Assembly: GCA_947589205.1 (NCBI GenBank)
Contig: CANQCJ010000117.1
Location: forward strand, 1-6,835
DNA from: an uncultured Ruminococcus sp.
GTDB taxonomy: Bacteria > Bacillota > Clostridia > Oscillospirales > Ruminococcaceae
DNA length: 6,835 nt
Reading direction: 5' to 3'
Part shown: positions 6,141 to 6,835 of the stretch, piece by piece
Position numbering within the stretch: the first letter of the stretch is position 1
Layout of the letters: every line of letters starts with the position of its first letter
Made by a program: the position numbers and the translations under genes
The notes under the pieces: model-generated
Told to the model about the DNA's origin: nothing
Database searches by the model: none
The model's input: the letters and a program-made list of their open reading frames with translations, nothing else

Positions 6141-6835
6141 AAACAGACTAGTGATAAGCGAAAAATACGTTGATGCGGCAATAATTTCCCTTGCAAAGCA
6201 CCCCTACCTATGGACGCTGTTTTTCTGCCTGCTTCTTCACCCGTTCTGCTTCGGCGCGGACGAAAACGTTCCGTCTAACGCCATACTGATAGAATCCTCG
6301 CTTGCGCTCGCGGCGGGCTTTGCAATAGTTTTCCTGCTTTACCGCTCTAAGCGTATAAGGCTTGGTCAAGCGTATATATTGGCGGCAGTGGTTTTCGCCG
6401 CGAATTTTTTCCTGACGATAAGATATTCAAGATCTTTGTTCAGGGGAGCGTGGATGTTTATCGGCGGGTGCGCCGTCGTTTTGATATTGTACTGTTTTTC
6501 GCGGACGAAGCGTTTTAAGGAGCAGCTTTTTTCGCTGATGATAACAGCGGTAAGCTTTCTGCTGAAATTCTACTATGTTTACTGCACCTCCGTCTACACG
6601 CGGCAGAACGACGTACATTCCTTCGGCGGCGGCAACGGTCATGCGGGGTATATGGAATACCTGCTGTACGAACACCGCCTGCCCGACTTTGACGTAAGAG
6701 ACACCTGGGCGTTCTGCCACCCGCCGCTTCACCATATCATCTCGGCTGTCTGGATATATATAAACGAAAATATTTTCCAAATAGGTCACAACCCCGCCCG
6801 CGAATCTCTCCAGACGCTCACGCTGTTTTATTCTA
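6121..6835 (+). CDS. GT-C (family 39 / PMT-like) membrane glycosyltransferase, N-terminal part (runs off the right edge)
   Basis: The reading frame is open from the ATG at 6121 to the window end, 238 codons. The product begins with a short charged cytoplasmic stretch, then hydrophobic segments at about 29-44, 55-73, 84-101, 110-125 and 137-154. These are followed by a loop with R161-Q-N-D164, HAGYMEYL at 174-181, and HPPLHH at 200-205. This layout, an acidic residue pair region in the first large outer loop followed by a His/Pro-rich HPPLHH motif, is typical of GT-C fold enzymes of the GT39/PMT-like group, which use polyprenyl-phosphate sugars as donors on the outer face of the membrane. N163-D164 is the likely equivalent of the catalytic or metal-binding acidic motif. 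The gene overlaps the flavoenzyme by 20 bases and shares its operon with a GtrA protein, consistent with lipid-linked sugar use. Donor, acceptor and total length cannot be read from this part. Confidence 0.85.
   Translation, partial: MSKGKAENRLVISEKYVDAAIISLAKHPYLWTLFFCLLLHPFCFGADENVPSNAILIESSLALAAGFAIVFLLYRSKRIRLGQAYILAAVVFAANFFLTIRYSRSLFRGAWMFIGGCAVVLILYCFSRTKRFKEQLFSLMITAVSFLLKFYYVYCTSVYTRQNDVHSFGGGNGHAGYMEYLLYEHRLPDFDVRDTWAFCHPPLHHIISAVWIYINENIFQIGHNPARESLQTLTLFYS

Noticed and set aside
6427..6789. Minus-strand open frame of 120 codons
   Set aside because: Antisense to the GT-C glycosyltransferase, whose plus-strand frame is open to the edge and carries HPPLHH.

Overview
The window looks like a chromosomal segment of a spore-forming member of the Bacillota, most likely class Clostridia. 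Reasons: the gene order yqfC-yqfD-phoH-ybeY-dgkA-era is a Bacillota arrangement, YqfC and YqfD are sporulation proteins of that phylum, promoters are of the SigA type, Shine-Dalgarno sites are purine-rich, and ATA is a common Ile codon. A genus cannot be assigned from the sequence alone.

Left part (1-3837, all on the minus strand, so read right to left). yqfC (3556-3837) and yqfD (2355-3542) form a two-gene sporulation unit preceded by a possible SigE-type promoter. A clear SigA promoter (2296-2324) then opens a second unit: phoH (1255-2229), ybeY (750-1262), dgkA (280-753) and era (starts at 287 and runs off the left edge). The four genes overlap end to end by 4 to 8 bases, which points to translational coupling. 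Roles are RNA metabolism and ribosome maturation (PhoH, YbeY, Era) and lipid-carrier phosphorylation (DgkA, undecaprenol kinase type). Two genes often found in this cluster are absent: the HD-domain phosphodiesterase pgpH/yqfF between phoH and ybeY, and cdd between dgkA and era.

Middle (3838-4105). A 268-base divergent intergenic region carries the candidate yqfC promoter on the minus strand and a full-consensus SigA promoter (TTGACA, 17 bases, TATAAT) on the plus strand.

Right part (4106-6835, plus strand). Three tightly packed genes form an envelope-glycan type operon: a GtrA-family four-helix membrane protein with a TTG start (4106-4576), a 520-residue FAD-dependent oxidoreductase resembling UDP-galactopyranose mutase and related flavoenzymes (4578-6140), and the N-terminal 238 residues of a multi-membrane-span GT-C (family 39/PMT-like) glycosyltransferase (6121 to the right edge). 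A reasonable but unproven model is that GtrA helps move a polyprenyl-phosphate sugar across the membrane, the flavoenzyme alters the sugar, and the GT-C enzyme transfers it to an acceptor outside. This three-gene set is the best candidate for an undescribed pathway here. No RNA genes, mobile elements, CRISPR arrays or convincing intrinsic terminators were seen.
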